This document shows positions 16,442-25,035 of a DNA stretch of 53,593 bases, one piece after another. Below the pieces are notes generated by a model. The model did not search any database. It was given only the letters and a program-made list of their open reading frames with translations, and was not told the DNA's origin. The position numbers and the translations under genes are program-made. Position 1 is the first letter of the stretch, and each line of letters opens with the position of its first letter. Source of the DNA: an uncultured Alphaproteobacteria bacterium (GTDB lineage: Bacteria; Pseudomonadota; Alphaproteobacteria; HIMB59; GCA-002718135); NCBI GenBank assembly GCA_902614375.1, contig CACMKZ010000008.1:1-53593 (forward strand). Reading direction: 5' to 3'.

Positions 16442-17599
16442 ATGTTTAACTTTCATTCAACAGCTAGCTTGATTTTTGGTAATGAAACAGCAGTTAATTC
16501 AACTGATCAAATTGTAAATTTGTTAGGAAAAAATATTTTTTTAATAACTGATGAAGGATTAACAGAATTAGGATTGTACGATAAAACAATTAAAAAACTT
16601 CAATTATACTCAAATATAAATATATTTAATAAAGTTGAGTCTGATCCTTCAAAATCTACTTTATTAAAAGCATATGATGAAGCAGCAGATTTCAAATCAA
16701 CTGGAGTTTTAGGTTTTGGAGGCGGTTCATCTATGGATGTTGCAAAACTTATATCTTTACTTCTTGGGTCTAATCAGAATATCGATACGATATGGGGGGT
16801 TAATAATGCAAAAGGTCCAAGAATACCACTTGTACTAATTCCTACAACAGCAGGAACTGGTTCCGAAGTTACACCAATTTCAATAATTACGATGGATGAC
16901 AAAGAAAAAAAAGGTGTTTCTTCAAAACTTATTTTACCTGATCTTGCTATTTTAGATCCATCATTAACTATTAATCTACCTCCAAATATAACTGCATCAA
17001 CTGGAATAGATGCTATGGTTCATGCAATCGAAGCTTACACTTCTATAAATCCTAACAACAATCCTATTTCAAAAATGTTATCTATAGAAGCACTCAAGTT
17101 TCTCGGATCATCAATTAAAACTGCTGTATTTGAGGGGCATAATATAAATGCCAGATCAAATATGCTATATGGATCAATGTTAGCAGGTAAAGCTTTTGCA
17201 AATTCTCCAGTAGCAGCAGTACATGCCTTAGCATATCCTATAGGAGGTCTCTATAATATATCTCATGGACTTTCAAACTCGTTAGTTCTTCCAAGTGTTA
17301 TGAAATTCAATTCCATAAATAAAGAAACAAAAAAAAATTACGCTAATCTTGCACCATTTGTATTTAAAGATTTAGATAATAGCAAAAGTGATGAGATTGT
17401 GTGTAACAATTTTATAGACAGTTTAGAAAGTTTGTCTAAGGAGCTTAAATTACCTTATAGGCTAAGAGATTTAGAAATTCCTGAGGAAGCTTGCCAATTG
17501 ATGGCTAGTGAAGCAATGAAACAAACTAGATTATTAGTTAATAATCCGCGTAAAATTGAAGAATCTGACGCCTTTAATATATACAAATCTGTTTGGTAG
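16442..17599 (+). CDS. Iron-containing alcohol dehydrogenase
   Basis: This 385-residue group-III alcohol dehydrogenase oxidises or reduces an alcohol/aldehyde pair with NAD(P) and Fe2+. It has [12 protein letters not shown] (91-102) for the cofactor, [10 protein letters not shown] (134-143), and metal ligands Asp190, His194, His261 and His275. I chose the ATG at 16442: an in-frame codon at 16391 lies inside tRNA-Pro and would add a non-homologous tail. The first 7 bp after the tRNA give almost no leader, so tRNA processing may leave a near-leaderless mRNA. The substrate is unknown. Confidence 0.92.
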   Translation: MFNFHSTASLIFGNETAVNSTDQIVNLLGKNIFLITDEGLTELGLYDKTIKKLQLYSNINIFNKVESDPSKSTLLKAYDEAADFKSTGVLGFGGGSSMDVAKLISLLLGSNQNIDTIWGVNNAKGPRIPLVLIPTTAGTGSEVTPISIITMDDKEKKGVSSKLILPDLAILDPSLTINLPPNITASTGIDAMVHAIEAYTSINPNNNPISKMLSIEALKFLGSSIKTAVFEGHNINARSNMLYGSMLAGKAFANSPVAAVHALAYPIGGLYNISHGLSNSLVLPSVMKFNSINKETKKNYANLAPFVFKDLDNSKSDEIVCNNFIDSLESLSKELKLPYRLRDLEIPEEACQLMASEAMKQTRLLVNNPRKIEESDAFNIYKSVW

Positions 17600-17649
17600 A
17601 TTTTGTTTACTTATAACTTAATTTACCTATTTAAATAAAATAGACCCTA

Positions 17650-19260
17650 ATGATAAAATCAACAGTTAATCAATTTGCAAATTCTCTTGGGTTAAACAAA
17701 GATGAATATATTCCAGATGGCAGAGCTTCCTTTTCACTGTTTAAAATTGAAATTCTATCAGGATTAACTGTTGCAATCGCTCTTGTTCCAGAAGCAATTG
17801 CATTCGCTTTTGTAGCGGGTGTAGCACCTCTTTCAGGTTTGTACGCAGCTTTCATAGTGGGATTAGTAACTGCAATTTTTGGTGGGAGACCTGGAATGAT
17901 TTCGGGAGCAACAGGAGCATTGGCTGTTGTTATGGTTTCATTAGTATCGGAACATGGAGTTCAATATTTATTTGCCACAGTAATACTTATGGGAATTTTA
18001 CAATTTCTTGCAGGAATTTTTAAATTAGGAAAATTTATGCGAATGGTTCCTCAACCTGTAATGCTAGGTTTTGTAAACGGTTTAGCTATTGTAATTGGTT
18101 TATCTCAATTACATCAATTTCAAATATATAATTTTGATGGAACATTTACATGGATGTCAGGGGAGGTGCTTACATATTCTTTAGTATTAGTTTTCTTAAC
18201 CATGTTAATCATATGGTACTTGCCTAGGGTTACTAAATTCATACCATCTACATTAGCTGCAATTCTTCTTGTGACTTTTTTAGTTTTGCTTTTAGATTTA
18301 CCTGTTCCAAGAGTGGGTGATTTAGCAAGTGTAGCAGGAGGTCTTCCAAATTTTTCTATTCCAACAGTTCCACTTAATTTAGATACTTTTTTTATTATAT
18401 TTCCTTATGCAATTATTTTGGCGGCAATTGGATTAATTGAAAGTTTATTAACTCTTAATCTTGTAGGAGAAATAACGAACAAAAAGGGTGGGACAAGACA
18501 AGAGTGTTTAGCGCAAGGTGTCGCTAATGGTATCACAGGATTTTTTGGCGGTATGGGTGGTTGCGCAATGATTGGACAATCAATGATAAATGTAAAATCA
18601 GGAGGCAGAACAAGAATTGCTGGCATATCAGCAGCAATTTTTTTACTAATTTTTATTCTTTATACATCAAATTTAATTGAACTTATTCCTATAGCATCAT
18701 TAGTAGGGGTTATGTTTATGGTCGTAATTGGAACATTTGCTTGGAATTCACTAAAATTATTATTTGTTGTTCCTCGTTCAGATGCATTGGTAATTGTTTT
18801 AGTTACCTTAATAACTGTATTAGAAGATTTAGCAGTTGCTGTAGTTGCTGGCGTTATTATTAATGCGTTAGTATTTGCTTGGAAATCTGCTTCAAGAATT
18901 AGAGCAATTGAAAGACAATCGAGAACAGAAAAGGGTGCTAAGGTATATGAAATTGAAGGACCTCTTTTTTTTAGCTCAACTAATAGTTTTTTAGAAATTT
19001 TTAAACCTGCCGAAGATCCTAATTTAGTAATAATAGATTTTGCAAATTCAAAAGTTATTGATCAATCTGCTTTAAAAGCAATTGAGGATATTGCAGAAAG
19101 ATATTCCAAATTAGGGAAACAAGTAAAGTTAAGACGTCTTACGAAGGACTGCCACAGTCTTTTAAGAAAAACAGGTCAATTGATAGTTGATAGTGATGAT
19201 GATCCAGATTACGGTATAGCTGTAGATTATAGTGTTAAGCTTGGCATATTTGGTAAATAA
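17650..19260 (+). CDS. SulP-family anion transporter with STAS domain
   Basis: The 536-residue protein is a SulP/SLC26 transporter: about 11-12 hydrophobic segments (residues 35-415) followed by a cytoplasmic STAS domain (about 430-530, with IIDFANSKVIDQSALKAIEDI). Family motifs include LVPEAIAFAFVAGVAPLSGLYAAF, GGRPGMISGATGALAVV and the conserved GGMGGCAMIGQSMINVKSGGRTR. The substrate could be sulfate, bicarbonate or another anion; sequence alone does not settle it. It stands 50 bp after the alcohol dehydrogenase and 44 bp before a GFA gene. Confidence 0.93.
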   Translation: MIKSTVNQFANSLGLNKDEYIPDGRASFSLFKIEILSGLTVAIALVPEAIAFAFVAGVAPLSGLYAAFIVGLVTAIFGGRPGMISGATGALAVVMVSLVSEHGVQYLFATVILMGILQFLAGIFKLGKFMRMVPQPVMLGFVNGLAIVIGLSQLHQFQIYNFDGTFTWMSGEVLTYSLVLVFLTMLIIWYLPRVTKFIPSTLAAILLVTFLVLLLDLPVPRVGDLASVAGGLPNFSIPTVPLNLDTFFIIFPYAIILAAIGLIESLLTLNLVGEITNKKGGTRQECLAQGVANGITGFFGGMGGCAMIGQSMINVKSGGRTRIAGISAAIFLLIFILYTSNLIELIPIASLVGVMFMVVIGTFAWNSLKLLFVVPRSDALVIVLVTLITVLEDLAVAVVAGVIINALVFAWKSASRIRAIERQSRTEKGAKVYEIEGPLFFSSTNSFLEIFKPAEDPNLVIIDFANSKVIDQSALKAIEDIAERYSKLGKQVKLRRLTKDCHSLLRKTGQLIVDSDDDPDYGIAVDYSVKLGIFGK

Positions 19261-19304
19261 TTAATTCTTGCTTTTTAAATTCCAAAATATAACGTTTAGT
19301 AGAA

Positions 19305-19760
19305 ATGACTCTTATCGGAAAATGCGCGTGCGGTTCAGTAAATTATAAAATAAAAGATAAACCTTTGTTCACTCAAGCTTGTCATTGTAATAACTGTAAA
19401 ATTTCTACAGGCTCTTCTTTTGTTATACATACAATGATTTTTGAAGATGATTTTGAATTAAATGGTAATGTTGAATCTACACTGCTCCCTACAGGCAGTG
19501 GAAAAGGTTATCGAGCATATTTTTGTAATAATTGTGGTGTTTATTTATATTGTAAATACAATGTTGCAAAATCTCGACTTGCAATCAGAACAGCTACTCT
19601 CGACCAACCAATAACACCGCAAGCACATATTTTTGTGAAAGATAAAGATCCTTGGATTGAAATTATTAACAAAGATATTTGCCATGAAGCCATGTATGAT
19701 CGAGAAACAACTTGGCCAAAAGAGAGCTTAAGAAGACTGTCAGAGAAAGAAAATAATTAA
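19305..19760 (+). CDS. GFA-family (glutathione-dependent formaldehyde-activating-like) zinc protein
   Basis: The 151-residue protein has the GFA/CENP-V fold signature: KCACGSVNY (cysteines 7 and 9), CHCNNC (cysteines 26, 28, 31) and a later FCNNCG. These cysteines bind structural and catalytic zinc. The family name comes from an enzyme proposed to help formaldehyde react with glutathione, but most members are uncharacterised. A second, different GFA protein is encoded at 31.5 kb. Its end lies 1 bp from the convergent ytoQ-like gene. Confidence 0.88.
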   Translation: MTLIGKCACGSVNYKIKDKPLFTQACHCNNCKISTGSSFVIHTMIFEDDFELNGNVESTLLPTGSGKGYRAYFCNNCGVYLYCKYNVAKSRLAIRTATLDQPITPQAHIFVKDKDPWIEIINKDICHEAMYDRETTWPKESLRRLSEKENN

Positions 19761-19761
19761 T

Positions 19762-20211
19762 TTATATTTTACCTTGTAAAGTATATTGTAAAATTTTTAC
19801 AACTTCATCAGTATTTTTTGTTATAGCATGAGCTGCTGCATCAACTTCTTTTAAAGCATGTTGATGTTCATCACTATGCATTATTATGAGAGATTTATTC
19901 AAGGCTGATGCATACCCTGCATCAAAAGCAGCATTCCATTGTTTATATTTCTCACCAAAACGTACTACAACTATATCTGCTTTTTCAATCGAATTTCTAG
20001 TTCGTATAGCATTTATTTTGGCACCTTTGTTATCGTGCCAAAATTTTTTTTCTTCATCACCAAGTATTTTTACACCAACATCATCTGATAATTCATGATT
20101 AGTAGTCGGGCTTGAAAATTCTATTTCTAAATTCTTAGATTTAGATTTATCTATAATCTCATCTCGCCAATTAGTATGAATTTCACCGGATAAATAAACT
20201 TTTAATTTCAT
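19762..20211 (-). CDS. YtoQ-family protein
   Basis: The 149-residue protein matches the YtoQ family: KVYLSGEIHTNWRDEI at the start, FSSPTTNHELSDDVG, RTRNSIEKADIVVVRFGEKYKQWNAAFDAGYA, and a C-terminal AHAITK region. The fold is related to nucleoside 2-deoxyribosyltransferase-like proteins, from which I infer binding of a nucleotide-like ligand; no activity is established to my knowledge. It follows the methyltransferase gene by 8 bp on the minus strand, so the two likely form an operon. Confidence 0.83.
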   Translation of the reverse strand: MKLKVYLSGEIHTNWRDEIIDKSKSKNLEIEFSSPTTNHELSDDVGVKILGDEEKKFWHDNKGAKINAIRTRNSIEKADIVVVRFGEKYKQWNAAFDAGYASALNKSLIIMHSDEHQHALKEVDAAAHAITKNTDEVVKILQYTLQGKI

Positions 20212-20219
20212 TTTTTAAA

Positions 20220-20990
20220 TTAACCTAAATATGCCGCTGTTAATACTGGAAAACTTGTAAATCCGAAATTACCTACTTTTTCAGATTTATTTAATTGTTT
20301 TTTCCAATCATCTACTTTGTCTTCTGAAACACCTTGGCTTAAAGCAAATTTACTTAACATAGTTTCATAAAAAATTGCTGGTGAATTATTATCTCTATTT
20401 GTAATTAAATAAGATAAATTTTGAGAACTTATATTTTTATATCCAAGTTTTTTTAATTTACCATTTAAATCAAGTGGAAGCATTTGGTGAAAACAATGCG
20501 CTCTAAATGCTTCATGAATGAGATCATTAATTTCTTTTTCAGGTCCATAAAATCTAAAATAGTCCCAAAGAATTGAGACATTAACAAATTTAGAATTAGT
20601 TTTAGAAATTCTTTTTATTTCTTTTAAGGATGTATCTATATCTTCGATATATTCTAATGTTTGTGTAGCTGTAATTTTATCACATGATGCATCATCTATA
20701 TTGATATCATCAGCAGTCGTACAAATAAGTTCCACATTATTTTGATCTTTACATTTATTGCTTGCAACATCTAATTGATCTTGACTTGGATCAATCCCTA
20801 TTACTTTGCCTTGCTCTCCAACAGATAATGAAATTTCTTCGACTAAATGACCACCACCACATCCAATATCAATAACAGTTTCATTAGTCTCTAAATTTAA
20901 GGCATTTACAATAGCTAATCTTCGTGAGACTCCAGCATAACCATTCGCTATTTTTTGTTGAATAATACTAGTTTCATTATCAAATTTCAT
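20220..20990 (-). CDS. Class I SAM-dependent methyltransferase
   Basis: The 256-residue protein has a class I methyltransferase fold. Motif I is VIDIGCGGGH (39-48), the acidic SAM-ribose residue lies in VIGIDPSQ (about 64), and TATQTLEYIEDID forms the later motif region. The overall look is of the UbiE/arsenite-methyltransferase-like small-molecule type with a C-terminal extension. The acceptor is unknown. It sits upstream of the ytoQ-like gene on the same strand and is divergent from the small membrane protein at 21040. Confidence 0.85.
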   Translation of the reverse strand: MKFDNETSIIQQKIANGYAGVSRRLAIVNALNLETNETVIDIGCGGGHLVEEISLSVGEQGKVIGIDPSQDQLDVASNKCKDQNNVELICTTADDINIDDASCDKITATQTLEYIEDIDTSLKEIKRISKTNSKFVNVSILWDYFRFYGPEKEINDLIHEAFRAHCFHQMLPLDLNGKLKKLGYKNISSQNLSYLITNRDNNSPAIFYETMLSKFALSQGVSEDKVDDWKKQLNKSEKVGNFGFTSFPVLTAAYLG

Positions 20991-21039
20991 TTTCTTATTT
21001 TTCTTATATATTTTTTAGTTATATAAAAAATACATATAA

Positions 21040-21450
21040 ATGGAATATCAAATAACAAAAATATTAATTATTTCTTTTTTTAGCTCGATATTGATTTCGT
21101 TATTTTTAAACACAAGATACATTATTTTTTTCAAAAAATTTTCAAAAAATAAAAAAATCTTATTAAATTTATTTATTTTTTCTTTTTCTTTTTTGATATT
21201 AATTTTTATTAATTATTTATTGAGTCTTAATGGATTGACTTCTTTAATAATCTTCAATGCTGCAATCATTACGCTTATATACTTTGAATTAGCTCTATAT
21301 TTAGAAAAAGTTTTTTGGGATGATTTTTTAGGAAATTCACTCCCTAAATCAATCAATATGCTTATTAGTTTTGTTGTAATGATGAATTTTGGTTATTTTA
21401 CTCTTATGTTTTACATAAGGATTTTAGATATTGATTATTTTGTCACATAA
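21040..21450 (+). CDS. Small integral membrane protein, unknown function
   Basis: I do not recognise this 136-residue protein. It has four predicted membrane helices (about 7-24, 41-62, 66-88 and 107-128), a basic loop between the first two (KKFSKNKK), and a conserved-looking EKVFWDDFLGNSLPKS segment between the third and fourth. The start is the first in-frame ATG but lacks a clear ribosome site. It stands alone: 49 bp from a divergent methyltransferase and 90 bp before the amidotransferase. The very AT-rich composition matches its neighbours. Confidence 0.55.
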   Translation: MEYQITKILIISFFSSILISLFLNTRYIIFFKKFSKNKKILLNLFIFSFSFLILIFINYLLSLNGLTSLIIFNAAIITLIYFELALYLEKVFWDDFLGNSLPKSINMLISFVVMMNFGYFTLMFYIRILDIDYFVT

Positions 21451-21540
21451 GTATCATTATAAATTAATATACAAAATACTTACAATTTTTATGAAATAAT
21501 ATTTTCATATTAATAAAATATTTATTATTAATAATTCAGT

Positions 21541-22239
21541 ATGAATAAGGTTTTGTTTGTATTACATCAAAAAACTTCAGTTCCAGGAGATGTAGGAAAT
21601 AAATTTAGAGATAGGGGATATGTTGCTGAAATATGTAGACCGCCTTTAGGTGAAGAACTTCCTTTAAATATTAAACAATACTCAGCTATAGTTGTATTTG
21701 GTGCGCCAGGAAGCATAAATGATGAAGATGAATATATAAATAAAGAATTAGAATGGATAAACAAAGTTATAAAAACTGACGTTCCTTATCTTGGAATTTG
21801 TTTTGGGGCACAATTATTAGCTAAATGTTTAGGTTCAGAAATTACAACTAATAAATATGGGCTTTCAGAAATTGGTTTTTATAAAATTGAACCAACTGAA
21901 AATGCAAAAAATCTTTTTAATTCTCAAAAGATTTTTTTTCAATTCCATTCAGAAGGGTTTTCTCTTCCTACTGGCTGTGAGTTATTAGCAAGGGGTGACA
22001 TTTTTAATAATCAAGCTTTTAAATATCAAAATTGTTATGCACTCCAATTTCATCCAGAAGTAAATTTTAAACTTCATATGAGATGGCTGTATTTAGTGTT
22101 ATTAAAAAATCCAAAAAAATTATTTGTTAAAGGTGCTCAAAATATATTTGTTCAACTTTATTATCGTTACAAATATAATAAAAATATATCAAATTGGTTA
22201 GATTCATTTTTAGATCAGTATTTTTTAAAAAAAACTTAA
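21541..22239 (+). CDS. Class I glutamine amidotransferase-like protein
   Basis: The 232-residue protein is a stand-alone class I glutamine amidotransferase (GMP-synthase-like) domain. The nucleophile elbow YLGICFGAQLLA places Cys87; His171 and Glu173 in QFHPEV complete the triad. GAPGSI (55-60) forms the oxyanion loop. Such proteins may hydrolyse gamma-glutamyl bonds, for example of glutamylated amines, or supply ammonia; the partner is not visible here. A MOSC-domain gene follows 12 bp later. The extra C-terminal part (about 185-232) is basic and aromatic-rich. Confidence 0.87.
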   Translation: MNKVLFVLHQKTSVPGDVGNKFRDRGYVAEICRPPLGEELPLNIKQYSAIVVFGAPGSINDEDEYINKELEWINKVIKTDVPYLGICFGAQLLAKCLGSEITTNKYGLSEIGFYKIEPTENAKNLFNSQKIFFQFHSEGFSLPTGCELLARGDIFNNQAFKYQNCYALQFHPEVNFKLHMRWLYLVLLKNPKKLFVKGAQNIFVQLYYRYKYNKNISNWLDSFLDQYFLKKT

Positions 22240-22251
22240 ATGCAAATATAA

Positions 22252-23010
22252 GTGAAAATTAAAAACCTATATTTTTCACCTGTAAAATCTCTTTCTTTCA
22301 ATAATGTAGATACTTTAGAAATAATTAAAAATATTGGTATAAAAAATGATCGAATATTTGCTTTCACTAATAATCTTAATTTTAAAGATATAGAATTAAT
22401 AAAAAATAATCCTTTAAAAAGAGAAATTTATAAATTCTTATCATTAAAAAAATATCCTGAATTAAATGAATATAATTTTTTATTAGAAAATAATTTTTTA
22501 ATACTAGAATTTGAAAATAAAATAATTTTAAAGACAGATATTGATAATCAACATGAAGTAAAAATCTTATGTAGTAAACTTGAGGTTATTTTACCAAATA
22601 TAAATAATATCAATTTGTTAAAAGATAATATGAATCCTTTTTTTGATACAATGCCAAATCAATCAATATCATTAATAAATTTAAACAGTATTAAAGACTT
22701 TGAAAAATTATCTAAGCATCAAGTTGAACATGAGCGTTTTAGAGGTAATATATATGTAGAGGATTTAGATAAATGGGAAGAAAGGAAGCTGGTAGGTAAA
22801 ATTTTATCAATCAGTGATATAAAATTTAAGGTAATTAAAGAAATTCCAAGATGTTCAGCAACCAATATAAAACCCAAAACTTCTGATATAAATCTTAATA
22901 TTCCTTTAAACCTAAAAAAAATATACAACCATATTAATTTAGGAATATATTTAGATCCTTTAAATGATGGTAAAATCAATAAAGGTGATCTTATAAAAAT
23001 TAATGAATAA
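22252..23010 (+). CDS. MOSC-domain protein
   Basis: The 252-residue protein has an N-terminal MOSC_N beta-barrel (KIKNLYFSPVKSL) and a C-terminal MOSC domain with HERFRGNIYVED and the conserved cysteine motif PRCSATNIKP. MOSC proteins handle sulfur or molybdenum cofactor, as in YcbX/mARC-type N-hydroxylamine reduction. There is no ferredoxin domain fused here. The start is a GTG; the nearby ATG at about 22240 runs into a stop after four codons. Its stop overlaps the ABC permease start by 8 bp. Confidence 0.82.
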   Translation: MKIKNLYFSPVKSLSFNNVDTLEIIKNIGIKNDRIFAFTNNLNFKDIELIKNNPLKREIYKFLSLKKYPELNEYNFLLENNFLILEFENKIILKTDIDNQHEVKILCSKLEVILPNINNINLLKDNMNPFFDTMPNQSISLINLNSIKDFEKLSKHQVEHERFRGNIYVEDLDKWEERKLVGKILSISDIKFKVIKEIPRCSATNIKPKTSDINLNIPLNLKKIYNHINLGIYLDPLNDGKINKGDLIKINE

Positions 23011-24127
23011 ATTCTTATTAAATCATTCAGAAAAACTTACAGGATATCTATTAATTCTTCCTGCTGTTTTAATAATCAGCCTATTTGGAATTTTTCCCGT
23101 TTTTTTTGGAATGTACATGAGTGTACACAAGTGGAAAGTTTTTAAAGGGAGATTTTTAGGATTTGAGAATTACCAAAGAATACTTGGAGACATACCAGCT
23201 TTTTGGTTATTTGTTTTAGGATTATTATTATTGATATTGAGCTATGGATTGTGGAGTGAATTTAAAAATAAAGTAAAAAATAAAATCTATTTAGCATTTT
23301 TATCTATAGTAATATTAATTATTGGAATAATTTTAATTAATATCAACTGGGAAAAAATGCTTTTAACAGGTGATGAAGACTATCTTTACTCTCTTATTTA
23401 CACTTTTTATTATTCATTTTTCACTATAATTTTTGAGGTTGGATTAGGATTAATAATAGCATTTGCTTTGTATCAAAAATTAGCTGGTAAACAATTCTTT
23501 CAAATGATTTTACTATTTCCTTACATTACTCCAGCAGTAATGGGTGCTGCAGTATTTTTTTTAATATTTGGTAAAGCTGAAAATTCTTTTTTAAATGAGC
23601 TAATAGGAGTATTTGGTTTTGAGCCTCAAATGTGGTTATTTGATAAAAGACCTATTACCGAAGTTTTATTTGGTATTAAAATAGAAGGTCTGCTAGCTGG
23701 ACCAAGTTTAGCTCTAATGTCATCAATCATATATGGAATATGGTCTTATACTGGCTACTATGCAATAATTTTACTCGCGGGTTTATCAATTATACCTTCT
23801 GACTTATATGAGGCTGCGAAAGCAGAGGGTGCTAGTAGATGGCAAACTTTTATTAAAATTACCATACCACTATTAATGCCTATTATTTTTTTTCTAATGT
23901 TGACTGGTTTTATAAATACCTTTCAAGCTTTCAATAGTATTTTTGTTATGCAAACGTCTTCTGCTGGAGACACAATGGATGTTGTTACAATAGAAATTTT
24001 TGATCATTTTTGGGGTAGGGTGAAATATGGTTATGCTGCAGCTGAAGGAGTAATTTTATTTATACTGCTAAATATTTTAGCAATATCGCAATATGTAATT
24101 TTTAGAAAAAGGTTAAGTTATGACTAG
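23003..24127 (+). CDS. Sugar ABC transporter permease, MalF/UgpA-type, with extra helices
   Basis: The 374-residue protein is an inner-membrane permease of the carbohydrate-uptake-1 (MalF-type) ABC family. The coupling EAA loop reads YEAAKAEGASRWQTFIKITIP (around 269-289). After the first helix (13-38) come two additional hydrophobic segments (about 66-84 and 96-113) before the normal permease core, resembling the MalF layout rather than the six-helix UgpA type. It overlaps the MOSC gene upstream and the second permease downstream by 8 bp each. No ATPase gene accompanies it. Confidence 0.9.
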   Translation: MNKFLLNHSEKLTGYLLILPAVLIISLFGIFPVFFGMYMSVHKWKVFKGRFLGFENYQRILGDIPAFWLFVLGLLLLILSYGLWSEFKNKVKNKIYLAFLSIVILIIGIILININWEKMLLTGDEDYLYSLIYTFYYSFFTIIFEVGLGLIIAFALYQKLAGKQFFQMILLFPYITPAVMGAAVFFLIFGKAENSFLNELIGVFGFEPQMWLFDKRPITEVLFGIKIEGLLAGPSLALMSSIIYGIWSYTGYYAIILLAGLSIIPSDLYEAAKAEGASRWQTFIKITIPLLMPIIFFLMLTGFINTFQAFNSIFVMQTSSAGDTMDVVTIEIFDHFWGRVKYGYAAAEGVILFILLNILAISQYVIFRKRLSYD

Positions 24128-24965
24128 AATTATTAATGCTGAAACAAGGATACCTTATTTAATTTTATTAATAGTTTTTATTATTTCAATTTACCCATTT
24201 TTTTACATGATATCAACATCATTGATGACAGCGGGAGAAGCGTCAAATCAATATTTATTTCCAAAAAAATTGATGTTTGAAAATTATTATGAAGTTTGGA
24301 CATCTAATAGATTCCAACGTTATACATTTAATAGTTTAATAATAAGTTCAATAATTGTCATTGGTGTTTTATTAACTAGTATTCCAGCAGCATACTCTTT
24401 TGCTAAAATAGAATTCCCATTTAAAAATATCATATTCTACATGTTGTTACTTTCATTGATGATTCCAGAAATCATTACATTATTACCTCATTTATTAATT
24501 ATTAGAGGGGAAATTATTCCATTGCCATTTGGACCTTCTTGGATGAATAGTCTTCAAGGTTTAACAGTTCCATTTATGGGAAATATTTTTGTAATTTTCT
24601 TATTAAGACAATATTTTAAAAAGATACCAAATGAATTATGGGATGCTGCAAGACTAGATGGATCTTCTCATTTAAATTTTTTACTCAAGGTGGTAATCCC
24701 AATGAGTAAACCTATTATTGTGACAGTCTCTTTATTTACTTTTATTATAGCGTGGAATAGTTTTGCTTGGCCTTTACTTATATTAACTAGAGATGATTGG
24801 TATCCTGTAACAGTTTCTATCTATAGTTTTGTTAGAGAAGTGGGACCTAATTTTAATTTATTGATGGCTGCTTGCTTAATTGCAATTTTCCCGATTTTAG
24901 TATTATACTTTTTTACTCAGAAGTTATTCATAGAAAGTATATCAAACTTTGGATTAAAAGAATAA
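24120..24965 (+). CDS. Sugar ABC transporter permease, MalG-type
   Basis: This 281-residue protein is the second permease of the same importer. It has six hydrophobic segments and the EAA loop LWDAARLDGSSHLNFLLKVVIPMSKP in the C-terminal half, followed by the typical AWNSFAWPLLIL. The N-terminus (YPFFYMISTSLM) and the PAAYSFAKIEFPFK segment also match MalG-type permeases. It overlaps the MalF-type gene by 8 bp; the binding protein follows after 70 bp. Confidence 0.92.
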   Translation: MTRIINAETRIPYLILLIVFIISIYPFFYMISTSLMTAGEASNQYLFPKKLMFENYYEVWTSNRFQRYTFNSLIISSIIVIGVLLTSIPAAYSFAKIEFPFKNIIFYMLLLSLMIPEIITLLPHLLIIRGEIIPLPFGPSWMNSLQGLTVPFMGNIFVIFLLRQYFKKIPNELWDAARLDGSSHLNFLLKVVIPMSKPIIVTVSLFTFIIAWNSFAWPLLILTRDDWYPVTVSIYSFVREVGPNFNLLMAACLIAIFPILVLYFFTQKLFIESISNFGLKE

Positions 24966-25035
24966 ATCAGTAAATTTTTTGTAACAAAACTTTAATTTTA
25001 CCTCTATATTAATTAATATTTTTTACGGGGTGATT

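Noticed and set aside
24979..25010. Possible promoter TTGTAA / TATATT before the sugar-binding protein
   Set aside because: The spacing is 20 bp, too long for a convincing promoter in AT-rich DNA, although an internal promoter in this 70-bp gap remains possible.
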